64,000 bases of DNA from CAUPWF01 sp964367685 (GCA_964367685.1 CAYIYM010000003.1:62001-126000), one strand, 5' to 3'. Shown: positions 1-8,516, counted from the first letter of the stretch. Notes: a model not told the origin generated them from the sequence alone. Numbers and translations are program-made.

Positions 1-48
1 TTTAGTCAACATTTTAATCAGTATATATGTGGTTTTTCTTTGTATTTA

Positions 49-426
49 TTATGTTCTTGTTATTTCACATGTGGAAAAACCTAATTTTTCTTCTACGTAC
101 CCTACAATTGCTTCTTGAGCAGCCTCCACAGCCGATACCGTACCCGTGATAATCAGCGAACCACTGAACCTATCAATAAATCCTATATCTACGCCTGCCG
201 CCTTAATTGCAATGTCACTAATAATAATTGCAGTTTCAGCTGGAGTAATCGTCAGAATTCCAATTGCAGATTTCGAGATATCTATCTCACTCTCCAATCC
301 CAATTTTTCATACAATTTTTTATCTGGATTGGCAATAATATGGGCAAGTGTCAATTGCTTACCAGGAACAAGTTCCTGTACAATTCTTTGCTTTACTTCT
401 TGTGACATTTTATCTGTGTATCCCAT
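49..426 (-). CDS. BMC-domain shell protein, PduU/EutS type
   Basis: This 125-aa protein should be a structural subunit of a bacterial microcompartment shell. The N-terminal stretch RIVQELVPGKQLTLAHIIAN is typical of the circularly permuted BMC proteins PduU and EutS, and the rest is a single BMC fold (GILTITPAETAIIISDIAIK, then SGSLIITGTVSAVEAA). The start is supported by GGAGG 5 bases upstream. It is the last of three genes read leftwards, after the glycyl-radical enzyme and its activase, so the shell probably encloses that enzyme. Other shell proteins and the aldehyde and alcohol dehydrogenases would be expected beyond the left edge. The family call is firm; the PduU/EutS subtype rests on the N-terminal motif. 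Confidence 0.88.
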   Translation of the reverse strand: MGYTDKMSQEVKQRIVQELVPGKQLTLAHIIANPDKKLYEKLGLESEIDISKSAIGILTITPAETAIIISDIAIKAAGVDIGFIDRFSGSLIITGTVSAVEAAQEAIVGYVEEKLGFSTCEITRT

Positions 427-427
427 A

Positions 428-1219
428 CTATCCTCCTATCTGACATGGTATTGAACAGCTTTTTCGAACTGCCATTTGTAATGCCAACATCTTTTCTTGG
501 GTTGGTGGTAAAAATTCTTCCATTTCATATTTGCGATTTAACCCAGCATACTTATCTTGCCCTAATCTATGATAAGGCAACAAATGAATACGAGCTACAT
601 TTCCGATGCTTTCTGCAAATCGTGCAATCGCAGATATTTCTGCAATTGTATCATTAAATGTAGGAACCACTGGAATTCGGATGCTTAACTCAGTCAAATT
701 AGAGGCTGCTACTTTCTTCGCATTTTCCAACATTAACTCATTCGACTTCCCCGTATAAGCCCTGTGCTTTTCAGCATCCATATGCTTGATATCCATTAGG
801 TATTGATCTAGATATGGCAAATAAGATTCAACAACCGAATACTCTGCACATCCCATGCTCTCCATGGCAGTTGAAATCCCTGCCTCCTTCGCCGCTCTTA
901 GTAAATCCCTTCCAAATTCAGGTTGACATAGGCTTTCACCACCCGAAAGGGTTAATCCTCCGCCTGTGCGCTTGTAATATGGGTAGTCTTTCATCACAGT
1001 TTCCATAACCTCGCCTACCGTCACATCTCTGCCAATTATTTTCGGTTTATTATTCACCGTCATTGTTTCTACTTGAAAGGATTGAGATTCTGGGTTGCAA
1101 CACCATTTGCATCTTAAAACACATCCTTTTAGAAAAACAATCGTTCGAATACCTACGCCGTCATGGATAGAGTATCGCTGAATATCAAAAATTCTTCCTT
1201 TTGTCTCTAGTATATCCAT
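428..1219 (-). CDS. Glycyl-radical enzyme activating enzyme (radical SAM)
   Basis: This 263-aa radical SAM protein should install the glycyl radical on the dehydratase encoded just upstream. The SAM-binding iron-sulfur motif Cx3Cx2C is visible at C33, C37 and C40 (CVLRCKWCC), followed by the GGLTLSGGES motif of PFL-activase-like proteins. Many activases of diol dehydratases and choline lyase carry a ferredoxin-like insert with two extra 4Fe-4S clusters after the radical SAM motif. Here the segment between NPESQ and TVGEVMETV is short and has no CxxCxxC motif, so this is the short form, like pyruvate formate-lyase activase. It starts 6 bases after the dehydratase stop and ends 1 base before the BMC gene start, so the three genes are surely co-transcribed. 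Confidence 0.93.
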   Translation of the reverse strand: MDILETKGRIFDIQRYSIHDGVGIRTIVFLKGCVLRCKWCCNPESQSFQVETMTVNNKPKIIGRDVTVGEVMETVMKDYPYYKRTGGGLTLSGGESLCQPEFGRDLLRAAKEAGISTAMESMGCAEYSVVESYLPYLDQYLMDIKHMDAEKHRAYTGKSNELMLENAKKVAASNLTELSIRIPVVPTFNDTIAEISAIARFAESIGNVARIHLLPYHRLGQDKYAGLNRKYEMEEFLPPTQEKMLALQMAVRKSCSIPCQIGG

Positions 1220-1225
1220 AGACTC

Positions 1226-3748
1226 TTACCCCTGTTCTGTTCTCTGTATAATATCATCTTGTAGAGATTTTGATAAGGTTGTAAATAATGCGCTATATCC
1301 TGCAACCCTAACAACTAATTGCTTGTATTTATCAGGATTCTTTTGTGCCTCTAATAAGGTATCTCGATCCACAACATTAAATTGCACATGGCTTCCTTTT
1401 TGATCAAAAAAGGCACGTATCAAATTCACAAAATTATCAATTCCAGTCATTCCGCTTAATGCAGTTGGATGGAACTTCTGATTAAACAAGGTTCCATTTG
1501 ATGCAATTCCATGATCTAGTTTAGATACAGAATTCGCTGCGGCCGTTGGGCCATGACTATCCTTGCCTGCGGTCGGTGAAACACCGTCTGCAACCGGAGT
1601 ATATGCTAGTCTACCATCTGGTGTAGCTCCTGTTTGAGCCCCTAGTGGAACATTTGCAGACACTGGATATAACCCTGCTTGGAACATACCACCACGTGGA
1701 TTTTTAAATGTTTCTACTGGCCTTGTATATGTGTAGGCAACTTCTCTAGCAAATAAATCTACTTCTTCGATATCATTTCCGAATTTTGGAATTTCATCAA
1801 TCCACTCTAGTACTTGCTCACATCGCGCCTTCTGTTCCTGGGATACTCCTGTTTGTAATACCGTTTTAATTATTTCCGCTATCTCTCGTTCCCCTACTGT
1901 CACCCCTTCTTGCTGAAGGTTTCGAATAATTTCAGTTGTAGCATTTGTCATGGTTGTTACATCCATGTCTTTTCCGTAATTAAGTGCAAGTATTTGTTTA
2001 AACTCACCAAGAGACAACTTCTTCTCATCAAACACGAGACGTTTCACTACATAAAGGGAATCTGCCATATTGGCAACTCCAAATCCTTGTGGCCCCGTAA
2101 AGTTGTATATCGCACCGCCTTCTTGCACTGACTTCCCACGCTTCATACAATCATCAATCATGCATGACTGGAATGGGTTTGGACATCTTCTAGCATGTGC
2201 TAAATCCACAGCGTTATCCGCATTTACAAGAAGCGATATCTGATATTCCATTTGCTTTCTATACGCATCGAAGAATTCTTCAAAAGACTTCATCTCCTCT
2301 ACTTCTCCTGTTTGGATACTAATTTTAACTCCTTTGTCGTATCCATTGGAGAATACCAATTCGAGTGGTCTACACATATTAAAGAATGCAGCATCATGCC
2401 ATCCTTCGGTTTTTCCTGCTTTTTGCGGTTCTACACAACCTATAATATTATAATCTCTAGCATCTTCAATTGTTAACCCTCTTGTCATCAATGACGGGAT
2501 TACAACTTCGTCATTATAGTACGCAGGTAATCCAATTCCCGTTCTTGTTAACTCCCCTGCTCTCACCATGAAATCATGAGGTGTTCCGTTCCACACGCGA
2601 ACAGACAGTGACGGTTGTGGTAAAAATACATGATGAGATGCTTGTATACACATAAATGACAAGTCATTTGTCGCATCCAAACCATCTACTGTTTGTCCCC
2701 CTGCAATTAAATTCTGGAACAAACTATACCCTGCAAAACCTTCTGCACTTGCAGCATCACGGCATTTATTTAAATCGTTCAGCTTAACCCAAATACAATC
2801 GATTAATTCTTGTGCAAATTCTCTTGTTAAGGTATTTGCCTTACGATCTTTCTCATAGTATGGATACATGTATTGGTCAAATCGTCCTGGTGAAATGGAG
2901 TGACCACTTGATTCTATCTGTAATAATTGTTGTACAAACCAAAAGCTCTGACAAGCTTCATAAAAACTACTAGCCCCTTTGGCTGGAACTCTTTCACAGT
3001 TCCTTGCAATAGCAAGTAATTCCTGTTTTCGCTTTCCATCGCTACAACGTTCTGCTTCTTCAATAGCTAAGGAAGCATATCTCTTGGCATATCGAATAGC
3101 TGCCTCACAACTGATTATCACGGCTTGAAGGAAGCGAGATTTTGTTCCGTAATCCGCATCACCTGGCTTACAAATTTCTAACTCTTTCTTTGCTTTTCCT
3201 ATAATTCCTTCGTATCCAATTGCCAGAACTTCTTCATACTTTACAGTCACATGTCCTACTCCATTATAGAAGTAATTTCCAACCGTGAAAATATTATGTT
3301 CCATTGATAGCAAGGCCTCTTCTGCCATGTAAGATGTTGCCAACTCACTTGTGGTCTTCCCTTTCCAGTATGCATTTGCCTCTTTGATTTCTTTCTTTGT
3401 CTTATCTGCAATATAGAATGGGTCAGCACTCCTTGTTTCTACTGTGTCGAATTCTGCTTCTAACCACTCATAAGAAAACTCTGGATATGTCTGACAACCA
3501 CGAGGTGCCAATGTTGTGCTACCAACTATCAACTCATCTTCTCGAATTATAATCGGTATATGATCCAAAATATGCGAAAATGCTTTTGCTCTTCGCATCA
3601 CAATTGGTTCCCCTTCTGTATTCTTATAAGATTCCGTAACAAGTATTGCTCTTGCTGATTCAATCTCCGGCATTTTACGAAATAAATGTTCAACCAATCT
3701 CGTAATACGATCGCTTTTTGCTACAGGCGTACTATCATAACGCTTCAT
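1226..3748 (-). CDS. Glycyl-radical diol dehydratase (1,2-propanediol/glycerol type)
   Basis: This 840-aa glycyl-radical enzyme most likely dehydrates 1,2-propanediol to propionaldehyde (or glycerol to 3-hydroxypropionaldehyde) without B12. The glycyl loop RVAGYSA puts the radical at about Gly817. The thiyl cysteine is Cys448 in GCVEPQ, with Glu450 and Asp462 (EGWHD) at the spacing known for B12-independent glycerol dehydratase; the other expected active-site residues are His166 (GVGH) and His283-Ser284 (SGHS). Choline and 4-hydroxyproline lyases differ at these sites. The start at 3748 has AAGGAG 8 bases upstream. An upstream in-frame ATG at 3832 lies inside the promoter and is rejected. The rhamnose genes elsewhere in the window favour propanediol as substrate; this is an inference. 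Confidence 0.9.
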   Translation of the reverse strand: MKRYDSTPVAKSDRITRLVEHLFRKMPEIESARAILVTESYKNTEGEPIVMRRAKAFSHILDHIPIIIREDELIVGSTTLAPRGCQTYPEFSYEWLEAEFDTVETRSADPFYIADKTKKEIKEANAYWKGKTTSELATSYMAEEALLSMEHNIFTVGNYFYNGVGHVTVKYEEVLAIGYEGIIGKAKKELEICKPGDADYGTKSRFLQAVIISCEAAIRYAKRYASLAIEEAERCSDGKRKQELLAIARNCERVPAKGASSFYEACQSFWFVQQLLQIESSGHSISPGRFDQYMYPYYEKDRKANTLTREFAQELIDCIWVKLNDLNKCRDAASAEGFAGYSLFQNLIAGGQTVDGLDATNDLSFMCIQASHHVFLPQPSLSVRVWNGTPHDFMVRAGELTRTGIGLPAYYNDEVVIPSLMTRGLTIEDARDYNIIGCVEPQKAGKTEGWHDAAFFNMCRPLELVFSNGYDKGVKISIQTGEVEEMKSFEEFFDAYRKQMEYQISLLVNADNAVDLAHARRCPNPFQSCMIDDCMKRGKSVQEGGAIYNFTGPQGFGVANMADSLYVVKRLVFDEKKLSLGEFKQILALNYGKDMDVTTMTNATTEIIRNLQQEGVTVGEREIAEIIKTVLQTGVSQEQKARCEQVLEWIDEIPKFGNDIEEVDLFAREVAYTYTRPVETFKNPRGGMFQAGLYPVSANVPLGAQTGATPDGRLAYTPVADGVSPTAGKDSHGPTAAANSVSKLDHGIASNGTLFNQKFHPTALSGMTGIDNFVNLIRAFFDQKGSHVQFNVVDRDTLLEAQKNPDKYKQLVVRVAGYSALFTTLSKSLQDDIIQRTEQG

Positions 3749-3803
3749 CGTGATACTCCTTCCCATTATTAAAATGATAATCTTTCTCTTTTCACATAGG
3801 TCT

Positions 3804-3832
3804 ATTATAATCAGACAATTCTTAAAAGTCAA
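3804..3832 (-). promoter_or_regulatory. Sigma-A promoter of the diol dehydratase operon
   Basis: On the minus strand TTGACT (3827-3832) and a consensus TATAAT (3804-3809) are separated by exactly 17 bases. Transcription should begin near 3797, about 50 bases before the start codon at 3748. The promoter lies immediately downstream of the prdDE terminator. Confidence 0.75.
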
Positions 3833-3834
3833 TA

Positions 3835-3870
3835 AAAACCACGTAAATTTAACTTGTTTTACGTGGTTTT
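3835..3870 (-). terminator. Rho-independent terminator after prdE
   Basis: A 13-bp perfect inverted repeat (AAAACCACGTAAA with TTTACGTGGTTTT, loop of 10) ends in a T run on the minus strand. It separates prdDE from the dehydratase promoter. Confidence 0.85.
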
Positions 3871-3925
3871 CGTCATTTTATTTTTGTTTATATGTATTTT
3901 TCTTGTTTTATCCTTGTTTTTTTAC

Positions 3926-4393
3926 TTACTTATTATTTCTCATTTTCAACTTTAATAAGGCAAGAGCTTTTCTACAGTCAAGTTCTGACATGTTATTCTC
4001 TCCAACTACGTTTGTTTCTACACCTTCTGCACTTTTGTTAATATCGATAATTCCGTCTAAGTACTCGTTCACAACTACAAATTGGGCAGCTGTTCCACTA
4101 AAATTGAGTCCAGTAACTGGAATTCCTCTAATCCCTAATTGCTCACATGTATTCGTGTAATCCACATCACTATTTCCCCATCCATCTGATGAAAGAATTA
4201 CTCCATCTGCTCGCATACATTCTGCAAGAACAGCAGCTCTTGTACCTACTAGCATCTTATCTTCATTTCCGTCAGGCGTACCTACTAATAAAATTCCCAT
4301 CAAATCTATATCTTGATCCGACGATACAATATCCACTAGCGGATCTCTAAAATGATGTAATGTTGTTTCTTTTGTCGATGGTCCTATTCCCAT
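3926..4393 (-). CDS. prdE: Proline reductase-associated protein PrdE (C-terminal PrdA-like)
   Basis: This 155-aa protein matches the C-terminal, pyruvoyl-bearing half of PrdA from its first residues: MGIGPSTKETTLHHFRDPLV here against CIGPASKEMSRHYFREPLV in PrdA. The match continues through VGTP, the DG-x8-GWGNSDVDY block (PrdA GFGNNHIDF) and RGIPVTGLNF. The cysteine that PrdA converts to the pyruvoyl group is replaced by Met-Gly, so the protein cannot form that cofactor in the same way. It lies 12 bases after prdD with its own AGGAGG. In other clostridia prdD and prdE belong to the prd locus, but their exact roles are not settled. An assembly or accessory role with PrdA/PrdB is an inference. 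Confidence 0.88.
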   Translation of the reverse strand: MGIGPSTKETTLHHFRDPLVDIVSSDQDIDLMGILLVGTPDGNEDKMLVGTRAAVLAECMRADGVILSSDGWGNSDVDYTNTCEQLGIRGIPVTGLNFSGTAAQFVVVNEYLDGIIDINKSAEGVETNVVGENNMSELDCRKALALLKLKMRNNK

Positions 4394-4405
4394 TCTCTTC
4401 TCCTC

Positions 4406-5173
4406 CTATTGCATTGAACGAATCATGCCATCACGATACTCGTTCGGAGTAATGATTACTGGCATATTGCCCATATCTATAATTGATTTTCCACCTTCTA
4501 CACCAGAAGGTTCTGCTGGGAACATATGTGTGTCATACATCGCACCTTGTCCTGCAACTTGACGAATAATTAATACTTTTTTCTTACCCGGTCTTACAAT
4601 ATCATGATACTCATGTCTCTCTGTACATCTATCACCTTTGAACTTCTTCATCTTCTCTCTAAATGATTGAATGAAAGCATCACAAGCCCTATGTCCTGCT
4701 GTCGGTCCTGGACGTTCTTGCCCCATTCCCGCTGTAAAAGTAACATCGAAAGATATAATATAATCATGATCTCCTGGAGTACCTGCGCGATTCAAATACA
4801 AATGTTCTTGAAGATTTCCTTCAGATGAACCAAATTCATGTGTTGGTTTTCCATTCACATCTACGCCCGTTAACATTACATAAACACCAGTAAGGGTATG
4901 TGTAATTCCTTCACCTAACTTTCCTAAAACCTTTGTCGATACCGGGATGATATCCATGATTGTTTCCGAATATCTATCGTGATCTCCTGGCTTAATAATC
5001 TGAATATCAATTTTTTCGATATGTTCTTCTCTTGCTACAATTTCATCAATCATGGCTTTGCTAACTATCATATTCCCATCTGTTCCAAAACCATTTTCTT
5101 CGCCCCATTCTACCTTTGACATGTGAAAAACTTTGATCACAAGACGTCTTAAATCTTTGATTCCTTGTTCCAT
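4406..5173 (-). CDS. prdD: Proline reductase-associated protein PrdD (central PrdA-like)
   Basis: This 255-aa protein corresponds to the part of PrdA that precedes its cleavage site (roughly PrdA residues 180-415). Shared blocks include YSETIMDIIPVSTK, EFGSSEG, MGQERPGPTAGHRACDAF, RPGKKKVLIIRQVAGQGAMYD and the C-terminal PNEYRDGMIRSMQ, which aligns with PLEVLDGCIHALT of PrdA, where PrdA cleaves. The start at 5173 is chosen because GGAGG sits 5 bases upstream; an in-frame ATG at 5185 has no ribosome binding site. PrdA's Ala/Pro-rich N-terminal region is absent. A terminator upstream shows that prdDE is its own transcription unit, 13 kb from prdAB. Confidence 0.88.
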   Translation of the reverse strand: MEQGIKDLRRLVIKVFHMSKVEWGEENGFGTDGNMIVSKAMIDEIVAREEHIEKIDIQIIKPGDHDRYSETIMDIIPVSTKVLGKLGEGITHTLTGVYVMLTGVDVNGKPTHEFGSSEGNLQEHLYLNRAGTPGDHDYIISFDVTFTAGMGQERPGPTAGHRACDAFIQSFREKMKKFKGDRCTERHEYHDIVRPGKKKVLIIRQVAGQGAMYDTHMFPAEPSGVEGGKSIIDMGNMPVIITPNEYRDGMIRSMQ

Positions 5174-5189
5174 TTGGTCCTCCATTTTA

Positions 5190-5203
5190 TGTGTTATAAC
5201 ACA
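5190..5203. promoter_or_regulatory. Perfect palindrome upstream of prdD, candidate operator
   Basis: TGTGTTATAACACA is a perfect 14-bp palindrome 17 bases before the prdD start codon. It resembles a dimeric regulator site but fits neither CRP (TGTGA-N6-TCACA) nor Rex (TTGTGAA-N4-TTCACAA) in spacing. I saw no second exact copy beside the other prd genes. The cognate regulator is unknown. Confidence 0.4.
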
Positions 5204-5312
5204 GTTTTTCTTTGATATAATTTTATCACAATAATATAATGCCGTCTACTACAAGGTCTCATAAGCTTCCAAATAAAAATATCCCCATTCATTCAGAAAA
5301 TAACATCTATAT

Positions 5313-5345
5313 AAAAAAGAGACTTATCACAAAGTCTCTTTTTTT
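5313..5345. terminator. Terminator after the GntR gene
   Basis: AAAAAAGAGACTT and AAGTCTCTTTTTTT form a 13-bp hairpin with a 6-base loop, just past the stop of the GntR regulator. A and T runs flank both arms, so it could act in both directions. It isolates prdDE from the upstream sugar locus. Confidence 0.8.
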
Positions 5346-5352
5346 CATCCCA

Positions 5353-6465
5353 CTAATTCCCTTGAACTATTGTACTATCTCCTATCATAATAGACGTCTC
5401 AACAAAGACCCTATCATCTTTCATATTCCCCGATATAACATCGTGCAAATGTTGCATCGCAAGATACCCGATCTCTGTCTCGTTTTGACGAACATGAGTA
5501 TACTCATACACATTTGCATAATTTGATGGAGAATCAAAACATATCACACTTATATCCTCCGGCATACGCATTCCAATCTTTTTTATCGCAAGCTTCATCA
5601 TTTTTGCCAAATAGTATTCAGATACGATATAGGCTGTAACTCCAACATTCATCAAAATATATTGCTCTAACTCTTGCAAAACAGCTTCATTATCGGACGG
5701 GTCATAACTTGATAAAATAACACATTTTGCATTTTCATATAAATATAATTGCGATTTAGCTTCTATACAAGCTTTGATATACCCCTGTTTTCGCTCATCG
5801 ATAGCTGTCGCTTGTCCTTCTTCACTCGTGATATACCCTATATTCTTGTGACCAATCGATTGCAAGTATTCATATGCTGACATCACTCCGTGAATATTAT
5901 CAGATCCTACAAAAGGAACTGGAATTCCATTTAAATAACGATCAATCAACACAATTGGATATTTATCAAGCACAAGCTTCAATATATCTTCGCTATAATT
6001 CGTTCCATGTGCAGGCATCAGTAAAATGCCTTTTGCTCCCATTTGCATCAACTCTTTGATTGCCTGTAATTCCATATCCTGATGACCATACGATTTCTTC
6101 ACAACCAAATGATAACCAAATTCTAGTGCTTTTTCATAAATAGCATCAAATAAATCTATTCCATAACTTGGCCAAATCGCTTCTACTACCAATCCAATAA
6201 TACACGTTGGTTCCGACAACAATGCAACCTGCCCTATAGATTGACTTGCTCTATCTGAAACAAAACTTCCAAGCCCCGGATGTCTATCCACTATATTATT
6301 TTCTACCAATTCCTTCATTGCTCTTTGACTAGTGATTCGACTCACATTATACTTTAATGACAATTCCTTTTCTGTTGGCAGCTTATCTCCAACTTTATAT
6401 ACACCATTTTCTATATCTTTCAAGATTTTTTGATATATTTTATCATATAAATAACGATTATTCAT
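5353..6465 (-). CDS. GntR-family regulator with LacI-type sugar-binding domain
   Basis: This 370-aa transcription factor has a GntR winged helix at residues 1-70 (YKVGDKLPTEKELSLKYNVSRITSQRAM) followed by a periplasmic-binding-protein-like effector domain of the LacI/RbsB type (IGLVVEA, MGAKGILLMPA, GHKNIGYITS, ERKQGYIKA, ISVICFDSPS). This architecture is known from AraR-type sugar repressors. It is the last gene of the mannosidase locus, 78 bases after the epimerase-like gene, and has its own RBS (GGGGGAAATAG). It probably controls the opp-mannosidase operon in response to a sugar, and AT-rich motifs shared by the upstream regions of this locus are candidate binding sites. Confidence 0.88.
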   Translation of the reverse strand: MNNRYLYDKIYQKILKDIENGVYKVGDKLPTEKELSLKYNVSRITSQRAMKELVENNIVDRHPGLGSFVSDRASQSIGQVALLSEPTCIIGLVVEAIWPSYGIDLFDAIYEKALEFGYHLVVKKSYGHQDMELQAIKELMQMGAKGILLMPAHGTNYSEDILKLVLDKYPIVLIDRYLNGIPVPFVGSDNIHGVMSAYEYLQSIGHKNIGYITSEEGQATAIDERKQGYIKACIEAKSQLYLYENAKCVILSSYDPSDNEAVLQELEQYILMNVGVTAYIVSEYYLAKMMKLAIKKIGMRMPEDISVICFDSPSNYANVYEYTHVRQNETEIGYLAMQHLHDVISGNMKDDRVFVETSIMIGDSTIVQGN

Positions 6466-6543
6466 CTATTTCCCCCATATCTCGATTCAAAATATAACAA
6501 TAGTATATATCATGCCATGTCATATATCAATACTTCAAAGCAA

Positions 6544-7419
6544 CTAATCATTAATTGTAATGCTATAACCGCAACTGTAGCTCTCATCCTTCTCTAATGT
6601 CACTAGATTTTCTTGCAATTCTAGATTTTCTATCACACCTTCTCTCGACGGCAATGATGTCCATGGCTCTATACAAATATATGGTGCATCTGTATTTGGT
6701 CTATGCCAGAGTCCAAGATACTTCATTTTCTCATACTCCACCTTAATATGCCTCATTGTTTTAAAACAACCCAAAGTCACCGATTTACCCATATCTTTCA
6801 GAATAATTGCATCATCATCAAACAGTTGATGATTCAGCAATAATCTTCCATCACATAGTTCAAATCTTGAGTCTTCACCATTTACAAAACACTCCGAACT
6901 CATTCCAATGCGAATCGGTTCTACGTCTTGCGAAAAATCTATATAATAATCTTCAAATATTGTATCTTCGTATACAGGCACATTAAACCCACTATGTCCA
7001 CCTATCCCAAAATACATTCTTTTACCACTCATATTGTTTACTTCTAGCAACACTTTTAAAGAATTCCCTTGAAGTATATAATTCACATAGAATTCAAATT
7101 CAAATGGGTATACACCAAAATCATGACTCTGCATTTTTAACCTTATTATATCTACTTCCTTGTATATAACATCATAGTACATATCCTTTGCAAATCCATG
7201 GATATCCATAGAATAAACATCATTTTTATATACATACTTCCCATCTGTCAAGCGCGCAATATACGGAAATAGTATCGGTGATCTATCTTCCCAGTATTTC
7301 ACATCGCCTTGCCACAAGTATTCTGTTCCTTGCTTGTCTTTAACCGACCATAATTGTGCGCCTTTGCGATTTACTTCAATTATCAATCTATCATTTCCTA
7401 TTTTTATAATATCGTCCAT
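6544..7419 (-). CDS. Aldose 1-epimerase family protein
   Basis: This 291-aa protein belongs to the galactose mutarotase-like superfamily (YihR/YeaD-like). Visible family blocks are EYLWQGDVKYWEDRSPILFPYIARL near the N terminus, DIHGFAKDM with a catalytic-type His, and WHRPNTDAPYICIEPWTSLPSR near the C terminus. It may interconvert anomers of the sugar released by the neighbouring glycosidase. The ATG at 7419, 2 bases after the M42 stop, is preferred; an in-frame GTG at 7431 would overlap the M42 gene. The real substrate cannot be read from sequence. Confidence 0.85.
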   Translation of the reverse strand: MDDIIKIGNDRLIIEVNRKGAQLWSVKDKQGTEYLWQGDVKYWEDRSPILFPYIARLTDGKYVYKNDVYSMDIHGFAKDMYYDVIYKEVDIIRLKMQSHDFGVYPFEFEFYVNYILQGNSLKVLLEVNNMSGKRMYFGIGGHSGFNVPVYEDTIFEDYYIDFSQDVEPIRIGMSSECFVNGEDSRFELCDGRLLLNHQLFDDDAIILKDMGKSVTLGCFKTMRHIKVEYEKMKYLGLWHRPNTDAPYICIEPWTSLPSREGVIENLELQENLVTLEKDESYSCGYSITIND

Positions 7420-7421
7420 TA

Positions 7422-8501
7422 CTATATCCACTCTTTTAAGTAATCAACTTTCTTTTCTGTCAACTCCTCTGAAATATATGCAAGAATTCTTACAGAATTC
7501 TCCAAGTCATCAAGATGAATAATACTATTGTGAGCATGACCATATCTCGTAGCAATAGACATTGTCATAGGAATTGCACCATCATGAACTTTATGCATTT
7601 CACCTGCATCCGTCCCCCCATTCAACATAATATCTGTCTGATGTGGAATTTCATGCTTGTCGGCAACTTCTCTTGCTAATTTCAACAACTTCTTATTTCC
7701 CATTGCTGTCGCATCAAGAACTGCTAGCGATGGCCCTTTCCCTAATTTTAATGTGCTATCATAAGATTTACACCCTGGTGTATCTCCATATCCTCCGATA
7801 TCAATCGAAATCGCCACATCCGGATTAATTTTCTGAGCAGCAGTCTTCGCACCGCGAATTCCCACTTCTTCTTGAACAGTCCCTACTAAATATAAATCAC
7901 AAGGAAGTTCACTACCTTTTAAATTCTCCAATAATTCTGCAATAATAGCACAACCTACTCGATTATCCCACGCTTTTGTCGCAACATATCTAGGATTTAC
8001 TAGGGGCTTGTATGAAGATAATGGTGTAATTGGATCTCCTACTCGTATTCCATTTTCTTCGAGTTGTTGTTTATTTTCAACGCCAAAATCAATGAAAATA
8101 TCATCCCACTCAATCTTATCTTTCTTCGATAAATCTTTAGATGGTTTATGCCCTATAACGCCAACAAACTCTCTTCCATCCATAGTAGTTACCGTCACTT
8201 CTTGTGTCATAAGTTGGGTTGGCCACCAACCTCCTATTGGTTTCACATATGCAAATCCATTATCGTCAATATCACAAATCAAGAATCCGATTTGATCCAT
8301 ATGTGCAGCAATCATTACCTTGGGACCATTTGCTTTTCCTCTCTTCACAAATATAATACTTCCTAGGTTATCAAATTGAACCTCATCACATAAATCTTTT
8401 AATTGATGATACATCAGCTCTCTTACACATTCTTCATGTCCCGATATCCCGTTCACCTGTGTCAATTGTTCTGTAAATTTATAATTAAACTTAAACTCCA
8501 T
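7422..8501 (-). CDS. M42 family metallopeptidase (aminopeptidase/FrvX-like)
   Basis: This 359-aa protein is an M42 zinc peptidase (glutamyl aminopeptidase, FrvX/YsdC and 'cellulase M' group). Metal-site signatures are visible: AAHMDQIGF, DNRVGCA (bridging Asp), VQEEVGIRGA (catalytic Glu pair), SIDIGGYGDTPG and a late His in SIATRYGHAHNS. Such enzymes are cytoplasmic, self-compartmentalising aminopeptidases acting on short peptides. It sits between the alpha-mannosidase and the epimerase-like protein, 15 bases after the former, and has AGGAG at its start. A peptidase in a glycosidase operon suggests processing of glycopeptides, although M42 members are often found with sugar genes without a proven peptide substrate. 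Confidence 0.92.
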   Translation of the reverse strand: MEFKFNYKFTEQLTQVNGISGHEECVRELMYHQLKDLCDEVQFDNLGSIIFVKRGKANGPKVMIAAHMDQIGFLICDIDDNGFAYVKPIGGWWPTQLMTQEVTVTTMDGREFVGVIGHKPSKDLSKKDKIEWDDIFIDFGVENKQQLEENGIRVGDPITPLSSYKPLVNPRYVATKAWDNRVGCAIIAELLENLKGSELPCDLYLVGTVQEEVGIRGAKTAAQKINPDVAISIDIGGYGDTPGCKSYDSTLKLGKGPSLAVLDATAMGNKKLLKLAREVADKHEIPHQTDIMLNGGTDAGEMHKVHDGAIPMTMSIATRYGHAHNSIIHLDDLENSVRILAYISEELTEKKVDYLKEWI

Positions 8502-8516
8502 CTTAATTCTCCTATA

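Noticed and set aside
1..48. Possible start of a further gene (ATG TTG ACT AAA, minus strand, at 12-1)
   Set aside because: Only four codons are inside the window and no ribosome binding site is visible.
3749..3832. 28-residue N-terminal extension of the diol dehydratase
   Set aside because: The region contains a consensus promoter, and AAGGAG precedes the inner ATG at 3748.
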